This document shows, piece by piece, positions 9,659 to 22,889 of a DNA stretch of 64,000 bases. How positions within the stretch are numbered: the first letter of the stretch is position 1; every line of letters starts with the position of its first letter. Source of the stretch: Ilex aquifolium (Eukaryota; Streptophyta; Magnoliopsida; Aquifoliales; Aquifoliaceae); NCBI GenBank assembly GCA_951799425.1, contig OX637392.1, forward strand, positions 53,903,093 to 53,967,092, in the 5' to 3' direction. Made by a program: the position numbers and the translations under genes. The notes below the pieces were generated by a model. The model had not been told where the DNA came from. It made no database searches and saw only the letters and a list, made by a program, of their open reading frames with translations.

Positions 9659-11020
9659 AAAAGACATAAGGACAAGATTCACTTTAAAACATAAACAAAA
9701 GTGTGCATATCCCAATTGCTGTTATGTCATTTTCCATATCATTACTTTTCTTTTATAAACGAATCGCCACGCCCAAATGTGTCATTCTTACTTTGACTGC
9801 TGAAGGGTGTTTTTGACAAGGGCATGGATACATATCTTCTTTCCTCGTGTTCATCAATCGGAGTGATACAACATGACTTTACGTTCGAGAATTACTGTCC
9901 CCAACATGAATCTAAGGTTGATTACCACTTAACTCTTTCAAACTATGCTAAAGTCGGGAGTCGTTGTGGTGAGATATGTATTTTTTCACCAGTTCCTAGT
10001 TCTTTTGTGAATTTGCTTATCCTACTAACGTTGTTTTGTTTGTTTTGTTTTTATGTCAAATCCTAATGGATTTCAAAGGTACTAAAGTTACTTAATAGAA
10101 TAACAAGCAAACGTTTTAGTTAGATTAAGGGTAAGTGGATATAGAGGCCAAATGATAGTTTTTCTTTATTAAAGATCACAAATATTTAATTTTTTGGCGA
10201 GTCAACTTGTACAAAGGCTTTGATTTGACAAAAGAAAGGGTGAGGGATCCAGTTATATACAATCGACTCCCCTCGTATTTATGGTAGTATATCTATTAAG
10301 AAGAAAATTGATAGAAATTATATTGGAGGGAATCACAATCCTTAAACATATCTTGCTAAATGGAAAGAAAATAGATTATTTATGAACTGCAATCAAATAA
10401 ATACTTTGTTTTCCATAAAGATTTCTAACGGCCGAGATGGAATAAAGGTCTAAATTGGAACAACTTAAAAGCAAGATGGGCTAAATTGAGAAATTTTAAG
10501 AGCTTGATTGAAACTTGTGACTAAAATTTAGGGGCCAAATATGGTTTTAATCCATTTAGATAGTATTGGAGGTGCATCCCAAACCTTCACACTGGCAATC
10601 AAGGTTTTTTAATTGCCTCAGATATAAATGATGAATCATACATGAAGATACTATGGGGACAACATCAAGAGCTTGACAAAAAACAGAAGTACATATATTT
10701 TGTTGTTTTATGTATGGGCAATATTTATATACAACTTTTAGGTCACTAATGAGTGGCTCACTTGTTCTAATTACATAATAAACAAATCAGAAAAAAAAGG
10801 AACAGTGAAAAATAGCTTTTATATTATAGAGAATGAGCAGTACAATAAGGAGGGTGGCAGCCAGCTTGTGACATATCTAAGGAGATGTAATAAGAAGAAA
10901 AAAAAGTATAAGTCAGTGCACGAGACTCAACTCTCATCATACGTCACATTTAAAAAGATCTGATGTATGCAGTTACGCCCCATAAGTTCTATTTTTATAA
11001 CTCAAACCCGAGACCCTAGG
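9659..11020. other. 3' flank of GLR-a, non-coding
   Basis: AT-rich with no credible ORF. From about 9790 it is clearly similar to 49110-50142 downstream of GLR-b, for example a shared stretch near 9860-10080 and 10400-10550. It therefore belongs to the duplicated GLR segment. About 120 bp near 10550-10680 has no match in the GLR-b flank. No terminator signal could be assigned. Confidence 0.6.
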
Positions 11021-14000
11021 TCACAAAGTAACACTCCTTTCTTCATTAGGATTGGTAATTTGAACTTCAATCGATGACGATGCTTGGGATTGTTCTGAAG
11101 TCTGTGAGGAACATTCATAAACCTCTAATGCTATAACAGTGTTTGGAGTTGTACCTTTAAGTTTTCTCAATCTGATATCCAAATACTTTACTAACCCATC
11201 CAACTTGTACAACATAGTGCTATAAATCAAAGTAATATTTCCCTTGTATGACTGGTGAGTAGCAAATAGCAGGTAACATATGGTGGAAGTGAATGCTGAG
11301 AAGAGATAGAGACCCCAAAAACTTCGCCAGCTTAAGCTATCAGTCTTGTCAGAAGTTTGAGAGTTTAAACACTTGGGAGAAGCAGAAAACCACTGAGTTT
11401 CCAATTGTTCTAACCTACCGTTCTCTGTTAAGGTCAGAATAGCTTGGGAGACATCTTCAGCAATTGGAGAGCCTTTTTGAAATACCTACATAATGACATT
11501 AATTTTTCTAACAAGCAAACAAATTCAAAATAAGGGTCATAAATAAACCGACCTGTTCATGGATAGCTTTGTATTAAAACTGGCTCAAGTATGTTCGCTT
11601 TAATAAATGAATTGAGCTCGGACATTGTTTTAAAGCTCGTTCAATAAACAAGCCAAACCGGATCAATGACTTGCTGGGATCGTGCAGGCTGATGAACATA
11701 TATAAAAAAAACCTTTAAAAAAGTCTCGTGTTCAGCTTGTGGAGCACAAGAATGTCTATGCTCGTGTTCAGCTCGTCTAGCGTGGTGTTGGACTTGTGAA
11801 TATAAGAATCAACAACCCTAGGCGTGTCCGCCTTGGCTAGGCTCCTGAATATATAATATTGTGCATACATATATCATATAGTAGATAGTATGTGCAAACA
11901 AACAAGTCAAGTTTAATTTTGAAAACGAGTCCAAACTTAATTAAACAAGTGAAGGCCAAGTTTGAGAAAAAAAATTATGAGCTAAGCTTCAACAAAGTGT
12001 TTAAAGCTCATCACAATCCCATGCCAAGCCCAAACTCTCTATGCGAACAAACAAGCGAGCCCAAATGGTCATGAGCTTGGCTCGATTCAGTCCATTTGTA
12101 GTCCTATTTAAAAAAAAAAAAAGATAAAAAAATAGTCCTATTTAAAATAGTATAAACAATTCCAGTTACTACTCACAAATCCAAAGCCTCCAAATCTGTG
12201 AACAACTCCATCTGGGGGTGTGACAACAGTATACCCCTCGCAAAACTGATTCATAAAGGCCTTTGATTCAGGGAGTTCAAGAAATGCTGCAATGATATTG
12301 CCATTCTCGAATTCGGTAACGTAGTCGTTTTCGCTGCTGATGCCCTTGATGTTTTTGGGGTCAAATTGAAGCACATTCTGTAGATACTGTTTTATAAACG
12401 AATCGTCGTCACAGCCGACAGGTGCATTGTTCTTCTTCAGCCACTCTATGTCTGTTATGTTCGGTTTGAGGCGTTGGACTGTGAGCATTGAGGAGAGGTT
12501 TGCAGTGTAGCTGGAGGATAAGACTAGGACAACGAAGAGCCACACCACCACCACTACTCGGGTGTAACTGTTGTGAACCCTTTCTCCTGTGATATATGAC
12601 CACCACAAGTGTTTGATAAAGCAATTTAATACATACAATAGAGTCATTCAACACTTTTGGAGTTAATTATAGCAGATATAACCAATTTGGTTATTCTATT
12701 TTGAAGTGTACCAAAGTATACCAACTGAAGGGCCCAAGCGTAGTAAATGGCAAGGTGTAGGAGATTTGTAAGTTTCACTCTTTGGATGTGTGCGAAAAAA
12801 AGGAAGTATTGACTAGAAAGAAAGTAATGAATTTAACGGTGACACCACGTTATTAACACCACATGGTGTTACAATTCAGTAAGGAAATAACTATACAGCA
12901 AATGGAACCCACACAATTTAGTAATCGAGCAATGCTATAGGAGCCTAATAACCACTTCATGTAAAAAAGTAGGATCTACTTTGCCTTTTTAGTTGAGTTT
13001 CTATTGGATGGTGACACCACATAGCGTTGAATATTTACTCGGAGGTGAACTTAGACATTCATGGGCAAATGACAGTATGTCTAGGTTCTACATGCAAGTA
13101 TTTTTAAATGAGCAATGTTATACTTACCAAATCATTTACCAAAATTTGTATTATAAATCAGTGTAGGTGATTGGATTAGTGAGGTTACTAACTTCCACCA
13201 AACATTCAATGCATAAGATTTTGACACATGTAGATTTTCAAGTTTGGGCTGGACTAAAATATAGTTCACCTTGGGTTTAATTCTCTTATTTAAACTACAT
13301 GGGCTGAAATTATCTCAGATGAAGCTCAAATTGACCAGCCCAAAATACACCCCTAGATTGCTCTAATAGGTTTTGTTAGCCATGGTGGTACTAAACAAAT
13401 CAGAATGTTACAATCTATAATAGTTGAAAATGAGACTTACTCTGTGCAAAGAACAGTGAGGTGAATGTGAACCAAAGTGAGGTCCCCAGTTGATTCTGCC
13501 ATGGACCTTCGAACTCCGGATTCGATTGACGCTCCAAAAGCCAGACTATGAACACAGTGTAGAACAACATGGCAGCGGTCACTGCCCACATTTCCATGGT
13601 GAAAGGCTTCGTGAAAATCCATGCCTTACCATGCTCCGGCTTTACCTTTACTATCAATGACAAGCTCGACTCGACGTATGGCTGTGTAAATTCCACATAT
13701 TTTGATCTGTTTGCCAGTATGGTTACGTCGTCAATCACAGCGTCGAATGTCTTCGATTGATTATGGTACACATTTCAAGCATAAGATCTTTGTAAGAAAC
13801 TATTATGCAAAAAAAGTCACAAAACAATCAATTAAAGTAGAACAACACATAATACAAAAATTATTCGGTTGGGCTCCAGAGCCTAAGCCCTCGTGCAAAG
13901 CACAGCAGCAGAAGTTTGTAGTGAAAGATGAAGTTTACAAAGAGTCCTATGACAAATTCTGACGAGATCATAGCTCAAAAGAAACGTTAATCTTCTATTT

Positions 14001-17000
14001 GGGTTAGATTCTAGAAATGAGGCCCAAAAAATTTGCTCGGTGGTGCTACATGTTGAACCCAAAGAGCCTTGTTCATAGGCTTTGGGTGGCCGATTCAAGG
14101 ACTAAGACTCACAAACATTTTTAATTAGAATTCATCGTGTTTTTATATCAAAGTGCATAAAGCATTCATAACAGGTAAGCACAAACTTGGTTAGGGGGGT
14201 GGGGTGTGTGGGCATCGTAGGATGCCAGTGTAGGTGGGGGTAAGGGAGGATTGCGAAACACAAGCATCGCACGTCTTTGCCGCTAGTACATAGAAAACAA
14301 TCAAATTGAACAAAAAGTGCTTGAGAAACCTTTCATCTCCATTCGCTTAGTTTTCGTATTTTTGACTTATTGAATTAGAAAATAAATTATCTTCCAATCA
14401 ACATCCAGCATCTAGACAATTCAAATATACCACACCAACTACATGCTATTATGTCATCCTTTCTCAAATTCAACACTGATTGATAGATTTTAACAATATA
14501 GGAAAAGGGTAGGATTATGGATAGAGGTTGGGGTGAGAGGAATGCAAATTATGTGCATCGTACGAGCCGCGACCGTTATTACGCTAATATGCTTTTGTTG
14601 TTCATAGGATAATTAATTATATATAGGAAGGCGACAAGGAATGATGTTAAGTACAGAGTTATTATGTACCTTGTTAGCCACATGATCAAGTAGGTCATTG
14701 TAGGAGCCAATATATGGTACAAATTCATGAGGTAAGGGATAACTATGCTCCAAAATTTTCAGCACCTCGTAGAAGACATCAATGCAGAAACCAGAAATGC
14801 TCCATCCATTCAAACTTGAATTCCAATCCACCTTCACAAATTTCTGAAAAGTAGCGTTTCCAGGAACTCCGATTTTCATAGGCTTTGCATCACTAGGCAT
14901 GGACCATCCTCGTGGAGCTCGCTTTAGGTCCCCGGGCCAACTCACCAAACCGGCCAATGCATCCATGGAATCACCCCTCATTTTCTGATCACTTTCTTCA
15001 TTAACAAGGCTCTTTGAAAACCCTATCGTTGATGACCAGAAACAGAGCTCTTTGTATCTTTTTTCAACGATGTTTACAATTCTAAATAGAGAGGACCCTG
15101 CTAGCTCTCCTCCATGAAATCTAATATCACCACTTAAACCAGGAAAGTTGCTTGATAAAATATTTTCCAGCAATGTAGTTGAACCATTACTGCTACTGCC
15201 TGATGTAGACCAGGAAGAAAGAATTGGAAGATAATAAGCAAATTGAGAAGAAATTGTAAAAATTAAGAAGTATTTAGAGAAGAATAAGCGAATTGAGAAG
15301 AAGAATCAATATCCCATAATATAATCAATGAAAGTCTGCCCAAAAGTTATTATTCCCTTAATATAGGTAAACGCCAAAATTCGGAAATCAAATATTCATA
15401 ATATAACTCTACTCCAAAATATGTGGAAAATCAAAAATTAAGAAATAAAATCAAATAAAGTCAAAAAAAATTAAAAAATGTCAAAATAAATTTCGAAATG
15501 GAAAAATTACAATTAGACCCCTTGAACTATACTCGTAAACTATCCAATTTCTCACATTAAACCTTATACTATTGGTTTGATGTTTATTTGGTATGACGCA
15601 AAAAATGAAAAGATAAAAAGTTAGAATGTCATTATATACACATTATTTTTATATATATGGATAAAATAGAAAAATATGCATCTATACTTTTTCTATCATT
15701 CCACTTTTTTATCCTACAAACACAAAAATATTAATTCTTCCTACTTTTCATCCCTCCTAACAAACACAAAGGAGGGGAGGAAGGATTCCTCACTTGAAGA
15801 ATAGAAAGATGTATCACTATCACATTTCATCATTCAATTTTTCTTTTCACCCTACCAAAGTCACCATGAGTTTCATACAACTTCAATAGTTAACTTTTTT
15901 TCCAAAATTTTAGAATAAATCAAAGTAAAACTTGAATTCTACAATGTTAGATGTAGTCTTTCTCTCTTTAGCTCAGAGGAATTCCTTTTTTCTCTAATTT
16001 TTCATGAAAAAAATGAACAAATGTTAATGATTGAGCCAATGTGAATGTCAAAGAATAGTTTAAGATGCAACGTAAGAAAGCATATAGTGTAAGGGTAATG
16101 TGAAACTAGGGGCATAGAAGGGGGTCTATGTGTAATTTATTATTTCTAGATTCTAAATTGCAATTCCACCCCTCATTCAATTCCTTTATGATCCTCCGTC
16201 ACTACCTGTTCGGTTTATGGCATTTGCAATGGTAGTAATGCTATCATACGCTCGTAGGGCATGAATTCCCATCTCAGAGTTATCTTCCTCGGGGTAATCT
16301 GATCGAAAAACTCCCCAGAATCGATCCTTGAAGTCCAGAAAAGACTTATTGTCTTTAGCAAAGTATGTCTTGATTCCTAGAGCACCTTCCATGGAGGAGA
16401 TAATAGAAGTATTAACAGAATCCAAGAGACTCGCAAACGGGTCCGTAATTATCCATGCTGAATCTCTCCCAACAAGTCTCAGTTGTTTTGCTTGGCTAAA
16501 TAAATGAGCAGCCATTGATGAAGATAATTGAAGAACAATAAAAACCCTGGATTGTTTGCTCAACAATTCAGCAACATTTTCACTAACAAAGCCTTTTGGA
16601 TCAGCTAGAGAGGAAAATGGTGGAAGAACCAAACGATATTCAATATCTATGCCAAGATCTTTGAGTGAATTAGATAATGCAACAAACATTCCCGAATCGG
16701 TTCCATAGTAGTCAGACTCATAGATTGCTATGACTTTTCGCCAGTTGAATGAGCAAACAATCTCCGTGATGCACCTGATTTGTTCAGTGACATTGGTTGC
16801 CATTTGAACCAAGAAAGGCCAATGGGGCGTGATTGAAGCTGATGCAAATGAAATAATTGGCACTTGAGCTCGATTTCCAACGTCGGCAACTAGGACTGTT
16901 TTCTCCCATGTCTCCATGCCTATAATGGCTTCCACATTATTCTCTTTAAGAAGTTCTTCAGCTGCCAAAAAAAAAAAAAAATTTCAAAGTCAATCCAAAT

Positions 17001-18050
17001 ATCTCTACCATAGTTTTTTCCTATCAAAACTTGCACCATTAAAGGCCACCAATTAATAGTTTTCTTAATTTTCTAGATAACCAACTTTAGGGTTAATTGG
17101 ATTTATTGTTATTGAAAACATACATCATCAGACGAAATTATGTATATTAGTTTCAAAGAAATTATACTTTGACCATTCTAATTAGTTACGATTCCAATCT
17201 CACTTTGTCACCTAAAATGTTAAGTTTCTCAGTCCCTTCAACTATCTGAATTAGTTTCATATTAATCAAAAACTAATGATTCAGTACGGTGAAATGAATA
17301 ATAGTAGTTGGCCGTATAATATAAAAAATGTCAAGGTTGATGGTAATATGAAATGAGTAATAATAGTTGAAGGTTCAATGTGATCGAAAAGTGATTCTTG
17401 ATGTGACAATATGAGATAAAGGGAATAGTTAAGGGAAGTTAAACTGTTAAAGGCCATGTGACAGCCCCACCAGAGTACCAAACAATAATATTGTTTGGAA
17501 CTAGAGCTGAAATTTCCCAACTAGGCCTTCTTAGCTTGTTGGATTTAGATTGTACCCTTCGACATTCTTGTTACTTCAGTAACATCTTTTGAAAAAGTTA
17601 AAAGGACTTCTTTAAAAGATTTCACATTAGTTTACACCAATGCTTTTGTTTATTTTTAAATCCACAAAAATGGGCCAATCATATATCTATTAGTATACAT
17701 GCCTGTGTGTACCAGTTAGAAAACATAAGAATCAGGAAACTAAGCCAACAAGGGTAATCACCTGCATAAGCTGCTTGGAGGGGATTTCCACCAGTGTTGC
17801 GAAAATGAAGAGATAATTTATGGTACAAAGAGGAGCTGTTGAAGTTTTGAGCAGCCACTTTCATGGCTGCCTTCACTTCTTTTCCGATACGAGCATCATC
17901 GTCGACGATTGCTCCGATGCTCGTGGTTTTTGTATGTGCAGATGTGAAGGTTCCATAGTTAGAGAAAATGAGAAGAAAAGAAATGAGTGTAGGTAGGAAG
18001 AAAATAGTTGGTTTTGAAGATGTACACACAAAAGTGGGTGGGAAAGCCAT
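11021..18050 (-). CDS. Glutamate receptor-like channel GLR-a, complete, six exons
   Basis: Exons on the minus strand: 18050-17762, 16961-16206, 15199-14670, 13750-13441, 12586-12177 and 11485-11021. All introns are GT-AG. The sum is 2,760 nt, or 919 aa plus TGA. A hydrophobic signal peptide (about 1-40) is followed by an amino-terminal ligand-binding domain like periplasmic binding proteins (about 42-400), the S1 half of the agonist domain (from KIGVPGNATF), M1 (about 578-598), pore loop (QLGTSLWFTFTSLFFAQ, 612-628), M3 (639-660) with SYTANLSS, the S2 half, and M4 (about 820-840). Arg540 in ILANRS matches the conserved agonist-binding arginine of S1. It is predicted to be a plant GLR cation channel gated by amino acids, probably clade II-like by its FFAQRERV and SYTAN motifs. 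No internal stop or frameshift was seen. The exon 4 acceptor is a weaker AAG. Confidence 0.9.
11486..12176 (-). other. Intron 5 of GLR-a with a shared dispersed repeat
   Basis: Matches intron 5 of GLR-b (50635-51282) over most of its length. It is full of words such as AGCTCG, CTTGTG and GAGCTTGGCTCG, which suggests an old dispersed repeat already present before the GLR duplication. No ORF. Confidence 0.5.
12587..13440 (-). other. Intron 4 of GLR-a
   Basis: 854 bp, AT-rich, no ORF. The word GTGACACCAC occurs twice (about 12840 and 13011). The part near 13220-13400 matches 53070-53280 of GLR-b intron 4. Confidence 0.6.
13751..14669 (-). other. Intron 3 of GLR-a
   Basis: 919 bp, non-coding. 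It includes a G-rich patch near 14190-14250 (GGGGGGTGGGG) that is matched by a similar patch near 54360-54420 in GLR-b. No complete mobile element was recognised. Confidence 0.6.
15503..16138. mobile_element. MITE in GLR-a intron 2, carrying a further insertion
   Basis: The left end AAATTACAATTAGACCCC and the right end, read in reverse complement, AAATTACACATAGACCCC form imperfect terminal inverted repeats. The same element occupies the same intron in GLR-b (55623-55983) and the GLR fragment (46301-46660), so it predates the duplication. Here it is about 275 bp longer, because an AT-rich segment at about 15573-15868 is absent from the other two. Target-site duplicates were not resolved. Confidence 0.6.
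16962..17761 (-). other. Intron 1 of GLR-a
   Basis: 800 bp with a T/A-rich acceptor side. Parts near 17180-17560 match GLR-b intron 1 (about 56960-57330 and 57750-57840). It lacks the 350-bp MITE, the ~1.1-kb AT-rich segment and the long (GT)n tract found in GLR-b. Confidence 0.6.
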
Positions 18051-18200
18051 TTTGGTTTAGATCTTGAATTATAAGACTGTGGATAGCATATATGTACACA
18101 CTGCCAAGTGCACGAATTTGCTTGGAAATTGCAAGGAGAAATGTTAAGTAATTGATCTGGTCCTGACACAAGGAATAGTATTAGTTGGCCTACCTCTAGA
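18051..18200 (-). promoter_or_regulatory. Conserved upstream block of GLR-a
   Basis: About 100 bp (near 18105-18200) is closely similar to the region upstream of GLR-b (about 59515-59630), including the word TTTGCTTGGAAATTGCAAGG. A weak TATA-like CATATATG lies near 18091, about 40 bp from the ATG. The conservation may reflect shared ancestry more than function. Confidence 0.4.
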
Positions 18201-18581
18201 TACGAGCCACAAATTAGTTTTTGAAATTGTTATAAATTGAATTTACAAATGATAAATAATAAATAGTTTTTGAATTTTACAAAGAAAGTTTTTGTGATAG
18301 TATTATTCAGTGATAGGGTGTTCATAATTAAAAATTTAATACTAACAGTACCTTGTTGGATAATCTCATTTCATTAAAGTTTAAGCAGTGCCACTGTTTT
18401 TATTTGTCACCCCTCATGATAAATTTCTAGCTCTGTCCCTACATGTCTTGATACAAATATAATGAGACTTTACATATTGAGATAAAAGCCGAGTATAGTT
18501 TCGGACCAACGCGCCATTAGACCAAAAGGTACTACTTGCCTTATGAAGACTTTGCCTTCTTGTGGTCAAGAGTTGAATGTC
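18201..18581. other. Unique spacer between the GLR-a upstream block and the repeat array
   Basis: AT-rich and non-coding. Its right edge is the point where homology to the 3.3-kb repeat begins, exactly at a C-rich tract. Confidence 0.55.
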
Positions 18582-19454
18582 TCCTCCCCCTCCTAGTCCC
18601 CCCACCCCCCCCCCCCCCCCCCCTCCCAAAAAAAAAAAAAGAGAGTATAGTTTCGGAAGTTAAAGGACGAGTATAGTTATGAAGAAGGGATCTTGATCAA
18701 AACTATAATATTTTAAGATCAAGTCATAAGTTTTTGGATAGGTCACTTGTGTGGAGTAAGTTTGGGGTAATTCTAAATTCAAATATTCTGGGTTTGATTG
18801 AAACTTGTCTCTCAAGTTTAACGGACATCAGTGATCAATGAACAGTTGTAGTTATTTATAATTTAAGTATAACATATCGGGAGATGCCTACCTTGTGATT
18901 TAATGAAGAGCTATATAAGAAAGCCCTCGGATATGGATAAGTCTTATGTGTCAACAGTATTGAGCCTTGAGAGACGGTCAAATTTAGAGTAATACGAACA
19001 ACCTCACAATAGATTCCAAGAAATTTACATATGAAAACCATCGATAGAGAAGTAAACTATCCTATGACTTTTGAGGATTGCGAGTGTTTGTCTTGCTGCA
19101 TGACATTGTTGAATTGCACCAATAAGAAGGGATCTTGGACAAATGAGCATTTTTTTTTTCGTTTTTGGTCAGAGATAAAGATTTTGAAGTAGGATATATT
19201 TAGTATTTCTTTTGTTGTTTTTTTAGGAATATATTTCTATGAATAATAATGTTGTATAAAAGTCTAGATTGAGAAGTGACATTTTTACAAGTTGCAATTT
19301 AATCTCGATTCTTTTATAGAAAAATATCAATAATGTAGTTATCAGTGGGTCAAGTCTGCATCATTTCAATATCAAACTTACTTAGCTTTAATCAACTTAA
19401 ATAATCGTCAATTGTTAAGTTTACTTGATGGTGTACCAAAATTGCTTTTTACTA

Positions 19455-19749
19455 GGGTTAATTGCAAATTGTCCCGTCCAACTTGGGTTGTGTACCAATT
19501 AACTCCCTCTAATTTTAATTTAAACAATTTGCGCCCTAAAGTTAAAACACACACACAAATGGGAGGATACATCGCAAAGAAGTATATAACATTAAGGTTG
19601 AAGGTGGTTTAAGAATTTTATATCTCCATCCACTAAATCAATTAATTTAGTCATCTAGAAATTTTAATGGGCAAATTTTTAAATTAAAATTAGAGTGTGT
19701 TGTATGCTACAAAATGTAAACTTAAAGGGCGTAAATTTGTAATTAACCC
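19455..19749. mobile_element. MULE-like MITE in repeat copy 1 (295 bp)
   Basis: The ends GGGTTAATTGCAAATT and, in reverse complement, GGGTTAATTACAAATT form terminal inverted repeats. A diverged repeat relative at about 62920-62960 lacks the element and has CTTTTTTATAACTCC at the site. That suggests a 9-bp target duplicate (TTTTTATAA), now decayed on both sides. Confidence 0.75.
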
Positions 19750-20345
19750 ATTTTATAATTGCTTGATCACAAGTCCCAACCGCCCCCCCCCCCCCCCCCC
19801 CCGAAAAAAAAAAAAAAGACATGGTTGACTATTGTTTCGACTGAAACAAAAGACCAACAAAACTATTCTCCATTTCCACATCAGACCTTATAAGTAGTTT
19901 TCAAAAAGTTGTTTCCTTGTAGTTTCTTGATGTAACTTATTTAATTTTAGTATACAATTTGAAGCTATTATATGAAAGTCCTACATCGTGGGAGTTGCCC
20001 GACAAAGTGTCATCATCGAAAACTCCACCATACGTGGCCGGATCAACTAATTTAGGAAAACTCCGGCAATGCTTTTACGAGGGAGTTCATATACTACCAT
20101 CAATATTACAACACGAATAAATCATCGTGTTAATCCTTCCAATAATATTAATAACGAATAAACCATCGTAGGATCTAATCACATAAAATAATAAAAAAAA
20201 CTTATTTAACCATAATAAAGGGACAAGAATGCTACAAAATAAATATTAGCACAGTTCTACGTTCTACCCATCAATTATGATATACATCTAATTGTTTTAC
20301 TTGGACAACATGGTTGTATTCAATATATATGCCGTATCAACAAAT

Positions 20346-20675
20346 GCTCTTATACCACTTGTTGGAACGACAGTACCAAGATCCGTTGACGGCACGTATA
20401 ATTGATTAAAAAAATTTTACTCGTTCATTAACTCTACATAGCGGAATTAGGGTTTACTTTTAATGAACAGATCCACATGAACGAAGAACAGATGCAGATC
20501 GAACAGCATACTCGATGAACCTCACAATTTTCTACCGTATATCATTTCACGCCAAAAATTCGAATACAGTATGACTGATAGAATCAAAGAGTGCATTTAT
20601 TTAAGGCTACAGTAGAGACCTTACAGAGAAATAAGAACCGAGCTTCCAATAGACCTAGGAATCCTATGTCCAACA
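20346..20675 (-). mobile_element. Copia-type LTR with primer-site relic in repeat copy 1
   Basis: The LTR is 20360-20675, with TGTTGG and CCAACA ends. Next to its left edge is GCTCTTATACCA (20346-20357), the minus-strand complement of a slightly mutated TGGTATCAGAGC, the initiator-Met tRNA primer site. Orientation is minus. No gag, pol or second LTR was found in the unit, so this is a 5' LTR remnant. Confidence 0.65.
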
Positions 20676-22884
20676 CAGAACAAAAATCTTACAGTCTATT
20701 AAAAACAAGTTAATCCACTAAAAACTTATTACTGATCTCCTCAATCTTATCTCAAAATTATATTTTGAACTCCTCATTATTATGTGCTTAATAATCTCCC
20801 TCCCCATGTTTAAAATTACAGATGTCCGACAATTATTTAAATTACTGACAATTATATTTAATTGACTTCTTTTAATCTTTGAGATCTTACCAGTCAAGTT
20901 ATTTGTCATATCGGATAATTAAATTCACCTACAGGGTTTGACATGTACAAAACTTATGAGCTTCTTCAAGAGGACATCATCAACCCTTTTAAATACAGGG
21001 ATGTAGTTTCCATTAATAATTAATTTCCACAATACAAATAATGTCATTTTCCAATTCACGAATTTTGTTGACTCAAATATGAATTTCACTCTTTTATGAA
21101 TTAAAGTAAAAATCATTATATAAACGTGTCAATTAAATATATCAAGATTAAGACCTTAAAATATCATAATAACAATGAGGTATTTATTTTCTTGTTTATT
21201 CAATAAAAAGAAAATAACATCAATAATGGTCATGTCCATTGCACAAAGTGTACTAGTGCAACAATCTGAGATAGCATACAGTCTTCTATAGCCAAGACTG
21301 ACTATACTAGAAAATTGCACTATAATCCTACTGATGGTGTGGCAAATTCCATCTAAGACTATGAACATTTGTTTATACTATACAAGGATCTAAGAATCTT
21401 ATCATTGGTCCATAAGCCGAACTCTACACACCAGATTATCTATAATGTAAAACACATGCATACCTTATATTTAATATAATACAAATATTTTATCTATACA
21501 GATTCTCATTGAAATAGGAAACAAAGAACCTTTATTAAATTATAAACTGAGTTTCATTACACAACGCAAACCATTAGTATATAACTCTATCAGACACCAC
21601 ATGGTAGGGTTAGTATCAATCTGATTAGTGAAATGTTATTTTCGATACACAAAACTGTGTCAAATTGATCGTAGACAAAGATCTACAACAATGAACATAC
21701 TTTATCATCATGTCTGAAGTATTTGTAACTCAAGTGCTTCAATTTATGATAGAAAACCGAACGACAGTCTGGGTTTGATCTACATTACTACTAATTCATA
21801 ACATTGATGGTGGAAATTGAGTTATGTAATGTTTGAGGGAGTAAATTAAGAATCGAAACATCTTCCGGGGTGAAAATTTACATTAACCTAATATTCTATA
21901 GTCTTCTAGGAATATGAGAGTATAGTTTCCTCCCCCTCCTAGTCCCCCCACGCCCCCCCCCCCCCCCCCCCAAAAAAAAAAAAAAAGAGTATAGTTTCGA
22001 AAGTTAAAGGACGACTATAGTTATGAAAAAGGGATCTTGATCAAAACTATAATATTTTAAGATCATGTCATAAGTTTTTGGATAGGTCACTTGTGTGGAG
22101 TAAGTTTGGGGTAATTCTAAATTCAAATATTCTGGGTTTGATTGAAACTTTTCTCTAGAGTTTAACGGACATCAGTGATCAATGAACAGTTGTAGTTATT
22201 TATAATTTAAGTATAACATATCGGGAGATGTCTACCTTGTGATTTAATGAAGAGCTATACAAGAAAGACCTCGGATATGGATAAGTCTTATGTGTCAACT
22301 GTATTGAGCCTTGTGAGACGGTAATATTTAGAGTAATACGAACAACCTCAAAAAATTGATTCCATGAAATTTACTTATGAAAACCATCGATAGAGAAGTA
22401 AACTATCCTATGACTTTTGAGGATTGCGAGTGTTTGTCTTGCTGCATGACATTGTTGAATTGCACCAATATGAGGGGATCTTGGACAAATGAGCATTTTT
22501 TTTTTTCGTTTTTGGTCAAAGAGAGAGATTTTGAAGTAGGATATATTTAGTATTTCTTTTGTTGTTTTTTTAGGAATATATTTCTTTGAATAATAATGTT
22601 GTTTAAAAGTCTAAATTGAGAAGTGATATTTTTACAAGTTGCAATTTAATCTCAATTCTTTTATAGAAAAAAAACAATAATGTAGTAATCGGTGGGTCAA
22701 GTCTGCATCATTTCAATATCAAACTTACTTAGCTTCAATCAACTTAAATAATCGTCAATTATTAAGTTTACTTGATGGTGTACCAAAATTGCTTTTTACT
22801 AGGGTTAATTGCAAATTGTCCCGTCCAACTTGGGTTGTGTACCAATTAACTCCCTCTAATTTTAATTTAAACAATTTGCGCCCT

Positions 22885-22889
22885 AAAAT
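22885..22889. repeat. Target-site duplicate of the Tekay element, left
   Basis: AAAAT directly before the LTR start TGTGACG. The same AAAAT is at 32975-32979 on the right. Other repeat copies carry the site once. Confidence 0.95.

Larger units (their letters stand above)
18582..21927. repeat. 3.3-kb repeat, copy 1
   Basis: It starts in the C-rich tract that forms the array's left edge. C/A tracts lie at 18598-18640 and 19783-19817. Its copia LTR promoter word is altered (TTATTTAAGG instead of TTATTTATAGG). At several sites it shares variants with copy 3, such as GGTTGAAGGTGG near 19600. Confidence 0.9.

Noticed and set aside
19412-19612. 66-aa plus-strand ORF repeated in copies 1, 3, 4 and 5 (MLSLLDGVPKLLF...)
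   Set aside because: It spans unit sequence and the MITE end, has no recognisable domain, and is split by the Tekay insertion in copy 2. Its conservation follows from recent amplification.
20718-20909. 63-81 aa minus-strand ORF kept in all five units (MTNNLTGKISKIK...)
   Set aside because: AT-rich, low complexity, no domain, and copies are too similar to show selection. A dN/dS test against diverged copies could reopen it.
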